A stretch of DNA of 64,000 nt from Runella defluvii (GTDB lineage Bacteria > Bacteroidota > Bacteroidia > Cytophagales > Spirosomataceae), in contig NZ_JACIBY010000001.1 in NCBI RefSeq assembly GCF_014195535.1, forward strand, positions 809,748 through 873,747, given 5' to 3'. The translations under genes were made by a program, and so were the position numbers. This document shows, piece after piece, positions 38,411-46,844 of the stretch (positions are counted from its first letter, which is position 1; every line of letters begins with the position of its first letter). Under the pieces are notes generated by a model that saw nothing but the letters and a program-made list of their open reading frames with translations, was not told the origin of the DNA and ran no database searches.

Positions 38411-41400
38411 ATGTCAATTACCGAAATAGCCGTTAAACGACCCTTGTTGGTCACTACTGTTTTTATCGTCCTGATTTTATTCGGGGTGCTGGGCTATAAA
38501 CAGTTGTCATATAACTTATTGCCCAAATTTGAAGCCAACGTGATTAGCGTGGCAACTACCTATATTGGCGCTTCGGCCGATGAGGTAGAAACCAACGTGA
38601 CGAAACGGATTGAAGACGCGCTGTCGTCGTTGGAAGGCTTAGATCGCATGACTTCGACGTCTCAACAAGGCGTGTCGTTGGTGACGATTCAGTTGAAAAA
38701 TGGTGTAAATACCACCTTAGCTCAGCAAGATGCCCAACGGAAGATTGAACAAATTATCAACATCCTCCCAGACGAGGCCGACCGCCCGATTGTGAATAAG
38801 TTTTCGACCGACGAAATTCCCGTGCTACGTATGGGGGTAACCGCCGATTTGTCGCCCACCGAATTGTACGATTTGATTGATGATGAGTTGAAGCCACAGT
38901 TGGCCAACGTGCCAGGCGTAGGTCAGGTCAACGTCGTAGGTGGAAACAAGCGTCAGATTCAGGTCAATGTCGATAGCGACAAGCTTCGAGCATACGGAGT
39001 GTCGATTGTACAAGTGTCACAAGCCATCAACAACGCCAATACCAGCTACCCAGCGGGGCAGCTTGAAACGCGGAGTGCGCAGTATGCTATTCGTTTTGAT
39101 GCGACGCTCGAAACAACGTCGCGCTTGCGTGACTTGGTGGTGGCACGTCGTACTAACGGTAGTGAAGTTTTGCTCCGCGACATTGCCGAAGTAGTGGATG
39201 CAACAGCCAAACCAACGGCCATCAACCACATCAATGCCAAGCCTTCGATTGGGATTCAGATTAGCAAACAGTCGGATGCCAATGCGGTGTCAGTGAGTGA
39301 GTTGGCACGCAAAAAAATGGAGGTTTTGGAAAAACAATACGCCAAATCTCACCTGAAATTCAACATTGCCTCCGACCAGTCGGTTTATACTTTGGCGTCG
39401 GCCCACGCGGTGGTGGACGACTTATTTTTGGCGATTCTTATTGTATCAGTCGTGATGTTGTTGTTCTTACACAGCTTCCGCTCGTCGCTGTTCGTATTGG
39501 TCGCGCTGCCTTCGTCGATTTTACCCACGTTTTTGCTGATGTATTTGGCTGGTTTTTCGTTGAACCTGATGACCTTGATGGCGCTTTCGTTGGTGGTAGG
39601 GATTCTGGTCGATGACTCGATTGTGGTGTTGGAAAACATCAACCGACACCTCGAAATGGGCAAAGACAAACGAACAGCCGCCCTCGATGGACGGAGTGAA
39701 ATTGGCTTCACGGCTTTGGCCATTACCTTGGTGGACGTGGTGGTATTCGTGCCGTTGGCCTTGACGGGTGGTTTGATTGGGAATATTTTGCGCGAATTTT
39801 CGCTCGTGGTGGTGTTCTCAACCCTGATGAGTTTGGTCGTTTCATTTACATTGACACCGCTTTTGGTATCTCGTTTTGGTAAACTTGAAACATTGAATCC
39901 TGATAGTTTGTGGGGAAAACTCAATTTGGGTTTTGAACGATTCATCGACCGTCTCACGGCCGTTTATGCTGACTATTTGAAGTGGGTGTTGGGGCACAAG
40001 CGTTGGATGTATTTGACCATTTTGGCGATGTTCATTGCTTCGGTGTATTTGGTACCAGCAGGTTTTATTGGAGCGGCGTTTATGCCGCAAAGTGACCAAG
40101 GAGAGATGAACATTCAGCTCGAATTAGCACCGACGGCCTCGATTTACCAAACCAATGAACTGTCGCAGAAGGCTGAGCAGATGACTATGAAACACCCCGA
40201 AGTGACCAACGTCTTTACCAACGTGGGTTACACAAGTACCAACTTTGGGGCATCGTCCAACAGCAATATTGCGGAATTGAATATTAAATTGGTGGATAAA
40301 AAACAGCGGACACTTTCGACCGAGAAGTTTGGCCAAATGCTTAAACATGAACTTCTTGCCCTCCCAGGTATCAAAGTGACAGTAAGCCCAGCCAGTATTG
40401 TAGGGGCATCGCAAGCGCCGATTCAGATTGCGATTAAAGGTACTAACCTCGAAACCATCCGCAAAACAGCGGCGCAGTCGTTGGATATTGTAAAATCAGT
40501 ACCAGGAACGCAAGACGTGAAGTTTTCGGTAAAAGATCCAAAACCTGAAGTAACTGTCAAACTCGACCGCGAAAAAATGGCGCAGTTGGGTATCAGTGCC
40601 ATGGACGTTGGGATGGCTTTGCAAAACTCATTCCGAGGAAATGACCGTGCGAAATTCAAACAAAACGGCAACGAATACGACATTTTGGTCAGCCTCGACC
40701 AGTTTGACCGCTCGCGGTTGAACGATGTAAGTCGCTTGTTGTTTGTCAATAACCAAGGCAAAACGTTTGAGCTATCGCAGTTTGCGCAAGTGCAGGAGCA
40801 ATCGGGTGAGAGTGTGTTGGAACGTATCAATCGCCTTTCGTCGATTACCATCAACGCCCAAGTAGTAGGTCGTCCTGTGGGTACGGTAGGAGCTGACATT
40901 CAGAAAAAAATGAACGAAGTAAAACTGCCAGATGGCGTTTCGGTAGAATATTTGGGGCAAATGCAACAACAATCTGATGCTTTTGGAAGCCTTGGTTTAG
41001 CGCTCGGAATCGCGATTTTGCTGGTTTATTTTGTGATGGTGGGTTTGTACGAAAGCGTGGTTTATCCGTTTGTAGTATTATTCTCCATTCCTGTGGCGTT
41101 GATCGGTGCCTTGTTGGCCTTGGCCCTTACGATGGAAAGTTTGACGGTATTCTCCATTGTAGGGATGATTATGTTGCTAGGTTTGGTGGCCAAAAACGCG
41201 ATTTTGATTGTCGATTTCACCAATCACCTCAAAGAACAAGGTTACGACGTAGTACACGCCCTGATTGAAGCAGGAAAAGAGCGGATGCGCCCCATCTTGA
41301 TGACAACGCTCGCGATGGTGTTCGGGATGTTGCCGATTGCGTTGGCAAGCGGTGCAGGTGCCGAAACCAAGAATGGGATGGCTTGGGTTATTATCGGAGG

Positions 41401-41533
41401 TTTGACCAGCTCACTTGTTTTGACGCTCTTCATCGTGCCAGGTACGTACTTGGTGGTTGACCGTATCAAAGAACATTTCAGCGGTCGCAAGAAACAGAAA
41501 GCCAAAAAGGCCGATTTGGCAGAAGTAGCCTAG
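38411..41533 (+). CDS. RND-family efflux pump (AcrB/HAE1-like)
   Basis: The 1040-residue protein has the RND plan: helix 1 at about 12-30, a large periplasmic porter loop, helices 2-6 (about 340-470), a second periplasmic loop, and helices 7-12 (about 860-1020). Helix 4 carries the proton-relay pair in VVGILVDDSIVVLENINRH. It uses the proton gradient to export drugs or toxic metabolites from the periplasm; the substrate is unknown. It is the last gene of the MarR-controlled operon and is followed by a hairpin. Confidence 0.94.
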   Translation: MSITEIAVKRPLLVTTVFIVLILFGVLGYKQLSYNLLPKFEANVISVATTYIGASADEVETNVTKRIEDALSSLEGLDRMTSTSQQGVSLVTIQLKNGVNTTLAQQDAQRKIEQIINILPDEADRPIVNKFSTDEIPVLRMGVTADLSPTELYDLIDDELKPQLANVPGVGQVNVVGGNKRQIQVNVDSDKLRAYGVSIVQVSQAINNANTSYPAGQLETRSAQYAIRFDATLETTSRLRDLVVARRTNGSEVLLRDIAEVVDATAKPTAINHINAKPSIGIQISKQSDANAVSVSELARKKMEVLEKQYAKSHLKFNIASDQSVYTLASAHAVVDDLFLAILIVSVVMLLFLHSFRSSLFVLVALPSSILPTFLLMYLAGFSLNLMTLMALSLVVGILVDDSIVVLENINRHLEMGKDKRTAALDGRSEIGFTALAITLVDVVVFVPLALTGGLIGNILREFSLVVVFSTLMSLVVSFTLTPLLVSRFGKLETLNPDSLWGKLNLGFERFIDRLTAVYADYLKWVLGHKRWMYLTILAMFIASVYLVPAGFIGAAFMPQSDQGEMNIQLELAPTASIYQTNELSQKAEQMTMKHPEVTNVFTNVGYTSTNFGASSNSNIAELNIKLVDKKQRTLSTEKFGQMLKHELLALPGIKVTVSPASIVGASQAPIQIAIKGTNLETIRKTAAQSLDIVKSVPGTQDVKFSVKDPKPEVTVKLDREKMAQLGISAMDVGMALQNSFRGNDRAKFKQNGNEYDILVSLDQFDRSRLNDVSRLLFVNNQGKTFELSQFAQVQEQSGESVLERINRLSSITINAQVVGRPVGTVGADIQKKMNEVKLPDGVSVEYLGQMQQQSDAFGSLGLALGIAILLVYFVMVGLYESVVYPFVVLFSIPVALIGALLALALTMESLTVFSIVGMIMLLGLVAKNAILIVDFTNHLKEQGYDVVHALIEAGKERMRPILMTTLAMVFGMLPIALASGAGAETKNGMAWVIIGGLTSSLVLTLFIVPGTYLVVDRIKEHFSGRKKQKAKKADLAEVA

Positions 41534-41558
41534 CGGTTTCTATAAATAAACTGATAAG

Positions 41559-41584
41559 CCCTCGTTAGAGAATTCTAGCGAGGG
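41559..41584 (+). terminator. Hairpin after the RND pump gene
   Basis: An 11-bp stem with one G:U (CCCTCGTTAGA with TCTAGCGAGGG) and a 4-nt loop is followed by TTTGTTGTG. The T-tract is weak. Confidence 0.6.
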
Positions 41585-41686
41585 TTTGTTGTGTAGTGGG
41601 TTTTTGGTTCTCGGTTGGGTAGGTTAGCGTTTTGATTAGGGCAGGTTTGTGAGTCTCTTTCGGGCGAGTTGGTGTATCTCTTTCGG

Positions 41687-41759
41687 GCAGGTTTTGAGAA
41701 ACCTGCGGCACGGTGTGAGCAGGTTTCTCAAAACCTGCGTATTCGGTTTCTCAAAACCG
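41687..41759. repeat. Palindrome cluster (GCAGGTTT / AAACCTGC)
   Basis: GCAGGTTTTGAGAAACCTGC at 41687-41706 is itself a hairpin and is the exact reverse complement of 41719-41738. A shorter relative, CGGTTTCTCAAAACCG, lies at 41744-41759. The rest of the 286-nt gap holds two copies of CTCTTTCGGGC but no gene. Confidence 0.75.
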
Positions 41760-41791
41760 AATGATGGCTTGAAATATATTTAGGGAATGAT

Positions 41792-41799
41792 TATATTTG
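41792..41799 (+). promoter_or_regulatory. -7 box (TATATTTG) of the toxin-antitoxin operon
   Basis: A full TAnnTTTG match lies 20 nt before the antitoxin ATG. TTG at 41769-41771 is a possible -33 element. Confidence 0.55.
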
Positions 41800-41819
41800 T
41801 TAAAACTTAAGAAAAAGCC

Positions 41820-42041
41820 ATGTCCACTTTAGTAGTAGAAGTAAATCAAGAGCAGGAAAAAGTATTGGAATCGCTTCTCCAATACATGAAAATTTCTTTT
41901 CAAAAAGTACCCGATAATCCTGATTTTTGGGATTCTTTGCCTAATTACCTTAAAGAAAGAATAGAAAGAGGAATGTCAGACGCAAAGGAAGGTAACTATA
42001 TCCCAGCTCAAGATTATCTGAAACAATTACTTGCTAAATGA
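41820..42041 (+). CDS. Antitoxin-like partner of RelE/ParE toxin
   Basis: The 73-residue acidic protein starts with a beta-strand (STLVVEVNQEQEKVLESLL) as in short ribbon-like antitoxins. A helical C-terminal half (YLKERIERGMSDAKEGNYIPA) would wrap the toxin. Its stop overlaps the toxin start as ATGA. It resembles small Bacteroidota antitoxins of the DUF2683 kind, but this is by eye. Confidence 0.75.
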   Translation: MSTLVVEVNQEQEKVLESLLQYMKISFQKVPDNPDFWDSLPNYLKERIERGMSDAKEGNYIPAQDYLKQLLAK

Positions 42042-42331
42042 GAGAGCTTGTTATCACAAACACTGCTAAAGAAGATATTGAATCTATTTCCTTTTTTCTT
42101 GAAAGTAACTTCTCAAATCGTGTCAAAACGGAGTTCTTGTTGCGTTTATCTGAACATTTTGCGCTGATTGAATCCATGCCTTTTATGCATCAGGTGTCAG
42201 AAACAAATCCGCTGGTTCGCCGCTGTGTAATTCATAAAAATGCAGCTTTCTTCTATCAAGTAACAGAGGAGTTGATTATAATTTTGGCAGTTTTTGATAC
42301 GCGTGCGAATCCTAATAATTTTCAATTTTAA
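42038..42331 (+). CDS. RelE/ParE-superfamily toxin
   Basis: The 97-residue protein has the compact fold order of the superfamily: N-terminal strand (LVITNTAKEDIESI), two helices (FFLESNFSNRVKTEFLLRL), then strands with RRCVIHKNAAFFYQV and LIIILAVFDTRANPN. The final DTR(A)NP motif is typical of ParE/RelE-like toxins. It would cut mRNA or poison gyrase; which one cannot be told. A strong hairpin follows. Confidence 0.85.
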   Translation: MRELVITNTAKEDIESISFFLESNFSNRVKTEFLLRLSEHFALIESMPFMHQVSETNPLVRRCVIHKNAAFFYQVTEELIIILAVFDTRANPNNFQF

Positions 42332-42337
42332 AAACAA

Positions 42338-42369
42338 AAATGCGGTCGGGTAAGTACCTGACCGCATTT
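42338..42369. terminator. Hairpin after the toxin gene
   Basis: A perfect 10-bp stem AAATGCGGTC/GACCGCATTT with a 12-nt loop lies 6 nt after the toxin stop. The run on the plus side is short (TTTGGG), while the minus side is followed by TTTTTGTTTTT, so it also suits leftward transcripts from the gene at 42421. Confidence 0.7.
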
Positions 42370-42420
42370 GGGTAATTGGGCATTGTGTATATATGAAAGG
42401 GATTTCTTGTTTCAGGCCAC

Positions 42421-43371
42421 TTACTTGATTGTAAACTGGCTGCTTCCGATTCTAAAACCTTCAGAATAAACTTCTACGTTGTATTTCCCTGGGCGTAGGC
42501 GCTGTGGATTATCGTACATCATTTCAACAGTTTGATTGGTGTTTTGATAAGCCACGCGGTCTTTGGTCGTAAACATCATGTCTTGACCTTGCCAGTTAAA
42601 CTTCCCAGAACCCATCGCTTCGTCTGTGATAACCGCTCCTTCGGGATCAAGAACACGAACATAAATTTCTTTTTCGTTCGTTTCTGTCAATGGGTTAGGC
42701 GGAAGCGTAAATTGCAATTTCAATTTGTCAACGCGTTTTGAACGGTAAGTGTCGTCGGTACGAACTTTGCCTTTTGGTGAAACGGCCAACACTTTGATAT
42801 TTTCGGCTTTAAGTGCCGCCCCAATTGCTACTTTCTGGCTAAGTTCACGGTTTTTGCTAGAATAGGCTGTTACCGAATCCGTTAGCTGCATTTTAGTTTG
42901 CGTAAGGGTTTCTTTCTCCGTTTTTAGGTTCGTATTTTCACTGGCTAAAGATTGATTTTCAACCGATAACAAACCATTTTCTTCTTTCAGCTTCGCAATT
43001 TCCACGTCTTTGTCGGCCAAAAACTGCTCGTATTCCTTGATTTTAGCGGTGTATTTACCAACTTCAAATTTGGCATTTTTACGCAATGCTACTTTATCAG
43101 CCTCCAACTTCGCTTTTACTTTCATTAGTTCCTCGACGTTTCCGCCCAACTGTTGCACTTCGGCAATCTTGATGTCCAAACTACGCGACACCGAGTCTAA
43201 TTTTGTCTGAGTGAAGGCCAATTCTTTGGCTTTTTGGACGATGCTTACCTCTTTCGACTCCGTTTCTTGTTTTTGATTGTAAAACAAGATGCCAAACGTA
43301 CCTGTCGCTAAAGTCATGATGATTAGCGCTACCCACGCAAAAGGGCTTTTTCCTTGCTGATTGTTTTCCAT
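42421..43371 (-). CDS. Membrane-anchored coiled-coil protein
   Basis: The 316-residue protein has a short N-terminal tail, one transmembrane helix (about 11-31), a long coiled coil (about 38-175, rich in Lys/Glu/Leu heptads) and a C-terminal beta-sandwich-like domain (about 195-316). The latter ends in RPGKYNVEVYSEGFRIGSSQFTIK, an Ig-like strand pattern. It would reach into the periplasm as a scaffold or spacer; no family name is certain. It stands alone. Confidence 0.75.
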   Translation of the reverse strand: MENNQQGKSPFAWVALIIMTLATGTFGILFYNQKQETESKEVSIVQKAKELAFTQTKLDSVSRSLDIKIAEVQQLGGNVEELMKVKAKLEADKVALRKNAKFEVGKYTAKIKEYEQFLADKDVEIAKLKEENGLLSVENQSLASENTNLKTEKETLTQTKMQLTDSVTAYSSKNRELSQKVAIGAALKAENIKVLAVSPKGKVRTDDTYRSKRVDKLKLQFTLPPNPLTETNEKEIYVRVLDPEGAVITDEAMGSGKFNWQGQDMMFTTKDRVAYQNTNQTVEMMYDNPQRLRPGKYNVEVYSEGFRIGSSQFTIK

Positions 43372-43572
43372 GATTGAAATTGATTGTTTGGTGTAACTTA
43401 ATTAAAGCAAGTACAGCGTTGTTTCATGTTTTGTATAAATGAGGTCTCAATTGTGTTTGTATGCCAAGAATATCAAAAAAGCCATTCCTAGCCCAAAAAC
43501 GCAGTGTTATGGGTAAAATTGTGGAGGAAGTTCCACACATTGAGTAAACGGTAAGAAGCAAAAGGGGAAGTT

Positions 43573-44130
43573 TTATTCCTCAAACGACAATTTCCAAGCG
43601 CCACGGAGGTCGTTGAGGGCGTAGCCTGTGGCTTTGTCGAAGCGGTATTTTTCCTTGATGGTAAAAAGCGTTGCTGAATTAATGTCTGATTTGGGGTTGC
43701 CGTGGCATTGGAGGCAAGTGGGCATCGCTACCCGAATCGGCTTGTAGTAAATAATGCCTTTGGGTGTTTGGAGGAGGGTGTCTTTGGGAGAATTAGCCGA
43801 AGCAAACGATTCTAATAATTTGCGCTCAAAGAGGGATGCCGCATTTTTAGGATTGCGATTTTTGACCGAAATCCGCTGAATACGAACTTTGTATCTCTTT
43901 GACAATGAATCGGTCAGGGGCATGGCTCGTTCACTACAAAAATCGACGGCATAGTCGGAACCTCCTTTTTGAATCGCGCCTAGTAAGTTACGCACAAGTA
44001 CTTGTTGGGCTTGAAGGCTGAGGGAGTCGCCCAGTTTTCGGTAATCAATAGGAGCCTGCGAACTAGGCTGAAAAGCCGTGCCGACGATAGCCATAACAAA
44101 CAACAATCCTGCCGCAAGTACCGATTTCAT
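43573..44130 (-). CDS. DUF3365 (Tll0287-like) heme protein
   Basis: The 185-residue exported protein has a signal peptide (1-20) and a c-type heme motif CLQCH (about 138-142). DUF3365 domains form a PAS-like heme pocket thought to sense redox state or small ligands. It lies 9 nt after a 32-residue membrane-protein gene, and a CRP/FNR-type palindrome precedes both, so expression probably follows oxygen or redox supply. It is not fused to a kinase or cyclase, unlike some relatives. Confidence 0.85.
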   Translation of the reverse strand: MKSVLAAGLLFVMAIVGTAFQPSSQAPIDYRKLGDSLSLQAQQVLVRNLLGAIQKGGSDYAVDFCSERAMPLTDSLSKRYKVRIQRISVKNRNPKNAASLFERKLLESFASANSPKDTLLQTPKGIIYYKPIRVAMPTCLQCHGNPKSDINSATLFTIKEKYRFDKATGYALNDLRGAWKLSFEE

Positions 44131-44139
44131 AGGAGACGA

Positions 44140-44238
44140 TTAGTTTGAGTTTTTTTTCGGGGACGCAATTTTATACAATACCCAGCCGAAGCCCGCTACC
44201 AAATGTAGCATAACAACACCAAAGAAAAAAGCAGCCAT
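44140..44238 (-). CDS. 32-residue single-span membrane protein
   Basis: The reading frame ATG (44236-44238) to TAA (44140-44142) encodes 32 residues starting MAAFFFGVVMLHLVAGFGWV. It has one hydrophobic helix (about 3-23) and a basic tail (SPKKNSN). It lies 9 nt ahead of the DUF3365 gene and directly downstream of a promoter-like box and CRP/FNR-type site. It is probably a small partner of the heme protein or of a respiratory complex. Confidence 0.6.
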   Translation of the reverse strand: MAAFFFGVVMLHLVAGFGWVLYKIASPKKNSN

Positions 44239-44262
44239 TTTTGTAGATGTTTTAATGTGCTA

Positions 44263-44307
44263 CAAAAGTGGGCTGCTTTCAAATAAGAAACTGTGACATA
44301 GGTCACA
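44263..44307 (-). promoter_or_regulatory. CRP/FNR-type site plus -7 box for the DUF3365 unit
   Basis: TGTGACATAGGTCACA (44292-44307) is a perfect TGTGA-N6-TCACA palindrome. On the minus strand the -7-like CACTTTTG covers 44263-44270, its centre 33 nt from the palindrome's centre. That places the activator near -41, where class II activators contact polymerase. Confidence 0.7.
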
Positions 44308-44309
44308 TA

Positions 44310-44599
44310 GGTCAGACGATAGTCAGACCTATGAATTGTTTTTGTTACGATGTTCGCTGAGTCGCTGATGAGGAGAAGTCTGACTACCGTCTGACTTGAG
44401 CATGAGGATGTCTCGGTCAGACGATAGTCAGACCGATGAATTGTTTTTGTTGCGATGTTCGCTGAGTCGCTGATGAGGAGAAGTCTGACTACCGTCTGAC
44501 TTGAGCATGAGGATGTCTCGGTCAGACGATAGTCAGACCAATGGGTTTTGTGGGTTACAACGTTAGCTGATGCGGAGGAGCCTGACTGCCGTCTGGCTC
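44310..44599. repeat. Left REP cluster beside the RAYT gene
   Basis: Two 105-bp tandem units (44310-44414, 44415-44519) and a diverged third each begin GGTCAGACGATAGTCAGACC and later carry GTCTGACTACCGTCTGAC, which pairs with it. The last arm runs into the RAYT stop codon at 44598-44600. The 359-nt stretch between the small membrane gene and RAYT holds only this and the regulatory site. Confidence 0.88.
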
Positions 44600-45200
44600 A
44601 ATCATACAAATACTTGATTTTAGCTTCGGAAATTACTTGATAGGATTCTTGGTAAAAGCTATCCTGTTGAATACCAATCAAATCAAACGCGGGTTGTTTG
44701 CTAACCAAAGTACCACTCCGTAACCCTAAATAATCCCCGAACGAACTGAATTCCCAATCCTCTATTTTGGGGCAAAGGTTTGCCACAAATGGATTCTGAT
44801 GTATGTAATGAAAACATACGAAAGGGTAATTGTTGCTTGGCTTCTCACCGTCGCTTTCCAAGTTTTTGAATTTCGTTTTTTGGCGAAATAAAGAGCCTGT
44901 TCTATGGTATTTCTTGTTAAACTCGTTGGCATATCCGCTAAGTAATAGCCTGAAACCATTATTTAAAACTGTGCTTGTCAATTGTCCCAACTTAACAGGT
45001 TCTATTGATTTTTGAGTCGTATTGATTAAAAAGTGAAAGTGGTTGGGCATCAAACAATAGGCTACTATTTCACAATGAGGGAGTACCTTTTCTCTGACGT
45101 GTCTAAGAAATTGGACATAGTCATCTTTGGTGTGAAAAATGATTTCTTGGTTGTTCCCTTGGTTATATACATGATACAGGCGTTCGGCTAAAACTTGCAT
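44598..45200 (-). CDS. REP-associated tyrosine transposase (RAYT, Y1_Tnp)
   Basis: The 200-residue protein has the HUH motif MPNHFHFL (about 51-58), the N-terminal YHVYNQGNNQ strand and a C-terminal HYIHQNPFVANL helix that carries the family's His-Asn-Pro pattern. RAYTs are single-copy transposase relatives that cut and join REP palindromes as single strands. REP clusters lie on both sides, one reaching its stop codon. It is probably responsible for spreading the GTCAGAC repeats in this genome. Confidence 0.92.
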   Translation of the reverse strand: MQVLAERLYHVYNQGNNQEIIFHTKDDYVQFLRHVREKVLPHCEIVAYCLMPNHFHFLINTTQKSIEPVKLGQLTSTVLNNGFRLLLSGYANEFNKKYHRTGSLFRQKTKFKNLESDGEKPSNNYPFVCFHYIHQNPFVANLCPKIEDWEFSSFGDYLGLRSGTLVSKQPAFDLIGIQQDSFYQESYQVISEAKIKYLYD

Positions 45201-45263
45201 ACAGTGAATAGTTGAAATTTGCTCAAATTCAGACTATTACTTGTTTTATAAGTCACTATGGTG

Positions 45264-45485
45264 AGAGTCAGACGATAGTCAGACTCGGAGCGTATAGTCT
45301 AATTATCGTCGGTCTGACTTTTAGGTTACTGTCGGTCTGACTACCGTCTGACCTGGTCAATAATTCAGATTATTCACTGTATGGTGGGTCATTCTGGTGG
45401 GAGTAATGAGAGTCAGACGATAGTCAGACTCGGAGTAGATAGCCTAATTACTGTCGGTCTGACTATCGTCTGACCTGGTCAGACC
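45264..45485. repeat. Right REP cluster beside the RAYT gene
   Basis: GAGTCAGACGATAGTCAGAC occurs at 45265 and 45410, each followed by inverted arms such as GGTCTGACTACCGTCTGACC. The second unit contains the stop codon of the ArsC-like gene (45479-45481). The intervening bases hold no gene. Confidence 0.85.
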
Positions 45486-46084
45486 TTGTCAAATACCCAT
45501 TTCATCTCAGTCGCTATCTGCCGACAGCGAGCGTCGTAAGTAGTGCTTTCGGCGGGAGTATCGTCCGAAACTTTGGGGTCAACGTACATAATCGGTAAGC
45601 GTTTTTCGGCTCCTGAAATAAAGGGGCAGTTGGCCTCGGCGTGGTCGCAGGTCATAATGGCGGCAAACGCACTGCTTGGATTAGGAGCTTGGTCATAGAC
45701 TTTGGAGAAGGCGATGATGGGTTTGGTCGAATCATCAAAACTAATTTCGTAAACGGGATTGTCAGATTCGGTAGTCTTTGTCACTTTCAATCCAGCTCGT
45801 TCAAAAGCCGCAATGGTTCGAGGATTGCAGGCGGTGGTTTCTGTTCCACCAGAAAAACAATATACATCTTTGATCCCAAAATAGGCCGCTGCCACTTGTG
45901 CCCACACTTGCCCTAAATGGCTACGACGGGAGTTGTGAGTGCAAATAAAGGTCAGATTAATAGGCTGTTGTGTCGCTAATTTACCTTTTATATATTTTAC
46001 TAAGGATTGTAAAATAGCTTGGCGTTCGGCGGATACTTCGGTGAGATTGAGGGATTCAAAGTAGGTATTGAGTTGAGGAGTCAT
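45479..46084 (-). CDS. ArsC-like low-molecular-weight phosphatase
   Basis: The 201-residue protein carries the Cys-x5-Arg phosphate loop in CTHNSRRS (about 48-55). Later come TCDHAEANCPF with two more Cys and a DPKVSDDTPAE segment holding the general-acid Asp. The Cys set resembles thioredoxin-linked arsenate reductases, although no other ars gene is near. Its last codons lie inside a REP palindrome. A thioredoxin operon lies upstream on the same strand beyond a terminator. Confidence 0.82.
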   Translation of the reverse strand: MTPQLNTYFESLNLTEVSAERQAILQSLVKYIKGKLATQQPINLTFICTHNSRRSHLGQVWAQVAAAYFGIKDVYCFSGGTETTACNPRTIAAFERAGLKVTKTTESDNPVYEISFDDSTKPIIAFSKVYDQAPNPSSAFAAIMTCDHAEANCPFISGAEKRLPIMYVDPKVSDDTPAESTTYDARCRQIATEMKWVFDKV

Positions 46085-46151
46085 GATTAAAATTTATGAC
46101 CGATTTCAAGTAAACATTTGTTAATCGTAAAAATACGATAAGGGAAATTGT

Positions 46152-46190
46152 AAAAAAAACACCTACCCCAAATTACTTGAGGCAGGTGTT
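46152..46190 (-). terminator. Terminator after the thioredoxin-DUF2892 operon
   Basis: Read leftward, AACACCTGCC and GGTAGGTGTT pair with one mismatch and are followed by TTTTTTTT. Confidence 0.75.
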
Positions 46191-46209
46191 TGGAAAGGGC
46201 AAAGTTGTA

Positions 46210-46416
46210 TTACTTCTTCACAGAACAAGTATTCAGTCCTATGAGTGTATAAAGTGGGCAAAAGCTTACCAGGCTGGTCAAGACAAATACTGCCGCCACT
46301 ACCAGAGCCACAATGCCTATGGTACCCGTAAGCGTTCCTGTAAAGTACAAAACAGCTACGATGGCTGCTACAACGAGGCGAATAATGCGGTCGGCACCGC
46401 CCATGTTTGGTTTCAT
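46210..46416 (-). CDS. DUF2892 (YgaP-like) small membrane protein
   Basis: The 68-residue protein starts MKPNMGGADRIIRLVVA, the family signature, and has two transmembrane helices with a C-terminal SFCPLYTLIGLNTC. DUF2892 domains often sit next to or are fused with rhodaneses and thioredoxins in sulfur handling. Here it is 34 nt after the thioredoxin gene and ahead of a terminator, so the two form an operon. Confidence 0.9.
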   Translation of the reverse strand: MKPNMGGADRIIRLVVAAIVAVLYFTGTLTGTIGIVALVVAAVFVLTSLVSFCPLYTLIGLNTCSVKK

Positions 46417-46450
46417 TGTGATAGGGTTTAGAGGTTTCGACGATGGATAA

Positions 46451-46774
46451 TTACTGTGCGTATGTACGTGGCAGTTGGTTGACCACGTGTTCCAATTGTT
46501 TTTTCTGCACTACGCCCGACTGCCGCCACACTACTTCGCCCTTCTGAAACACCACTAGCGTAGGTACACTTTGAATTCGGTAGGCTTGGGCAGCGGCGGG
46601 GTTTTTGTCCACATCAATTTTTAGAACCCGCACTCTGTCACCCATTTGGCTGGCAAAATCTTTAAGGATAGGCGCCATCATTTTGCAAGGCCCGCACCAC
46701 TCCGCAAAAAAATCAACTACGACTGGCGTATCTCCGCTAATGATGTCTTTGAAAGATTGTTGTTTCGAGTCCAT
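46451..46774 (-). CDS. trxA: Thioredoxin
   Basis: The 107-residue protein has the active site FFAEWCGPCKMMAP (about 23-36), the cis-Pro loop QSVPTLVVF and the usual C-terminal helix. It reduces disulfides in the cytoplasm; no signal peptide is present. The ATG at 46774 is chosen; the open frame up to 46843 would run over the promoter. A CRP/FNR-type palindrome and TATCTTTG -7 box stand upstream, suggesting redox-linked induction with DUF2892. Confidence 0.92.
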   Translation of the reverse strand: MDSKQQSFKDIISGDTPVVVDFFAEWCGPCKMMAPILKDFASQMGDRVRVLKIDVDKNPAAAQAYRIQSVPTLVVFQKGEVVWRQSGVVQKKQLEHVVNQLPRTYAQ

Positions 46775-46799
46775 GACATGTATGTGTTTTTTTATGTAG

Positions 46800-46844
46800 C
46801 AAAGATAATGCAGAAGGACGTGTTTGTACGTGATGAATATCACA
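46800..46844 (-). promoter_or_regulatory. CRP/FNR-type site plus -7 box for the thioredoxin operon
   Basis: GTGATGAATATCAC (46830-46843) is a GTGA-N6-TCAC palindrome, and TATCTTTG on the minus strand covers 46800-46807. Their centres are 33 nt apart, as at the DUF3365 and rhodanese units. Confidence 0.7.

Noticed and set aside
44310-44599. CRISPR-like regular repeats
   Set aside because: Unit length is 105 bp with no variable spacers and no cas genes; the arms are REP palindromes beside a RAYT gene.
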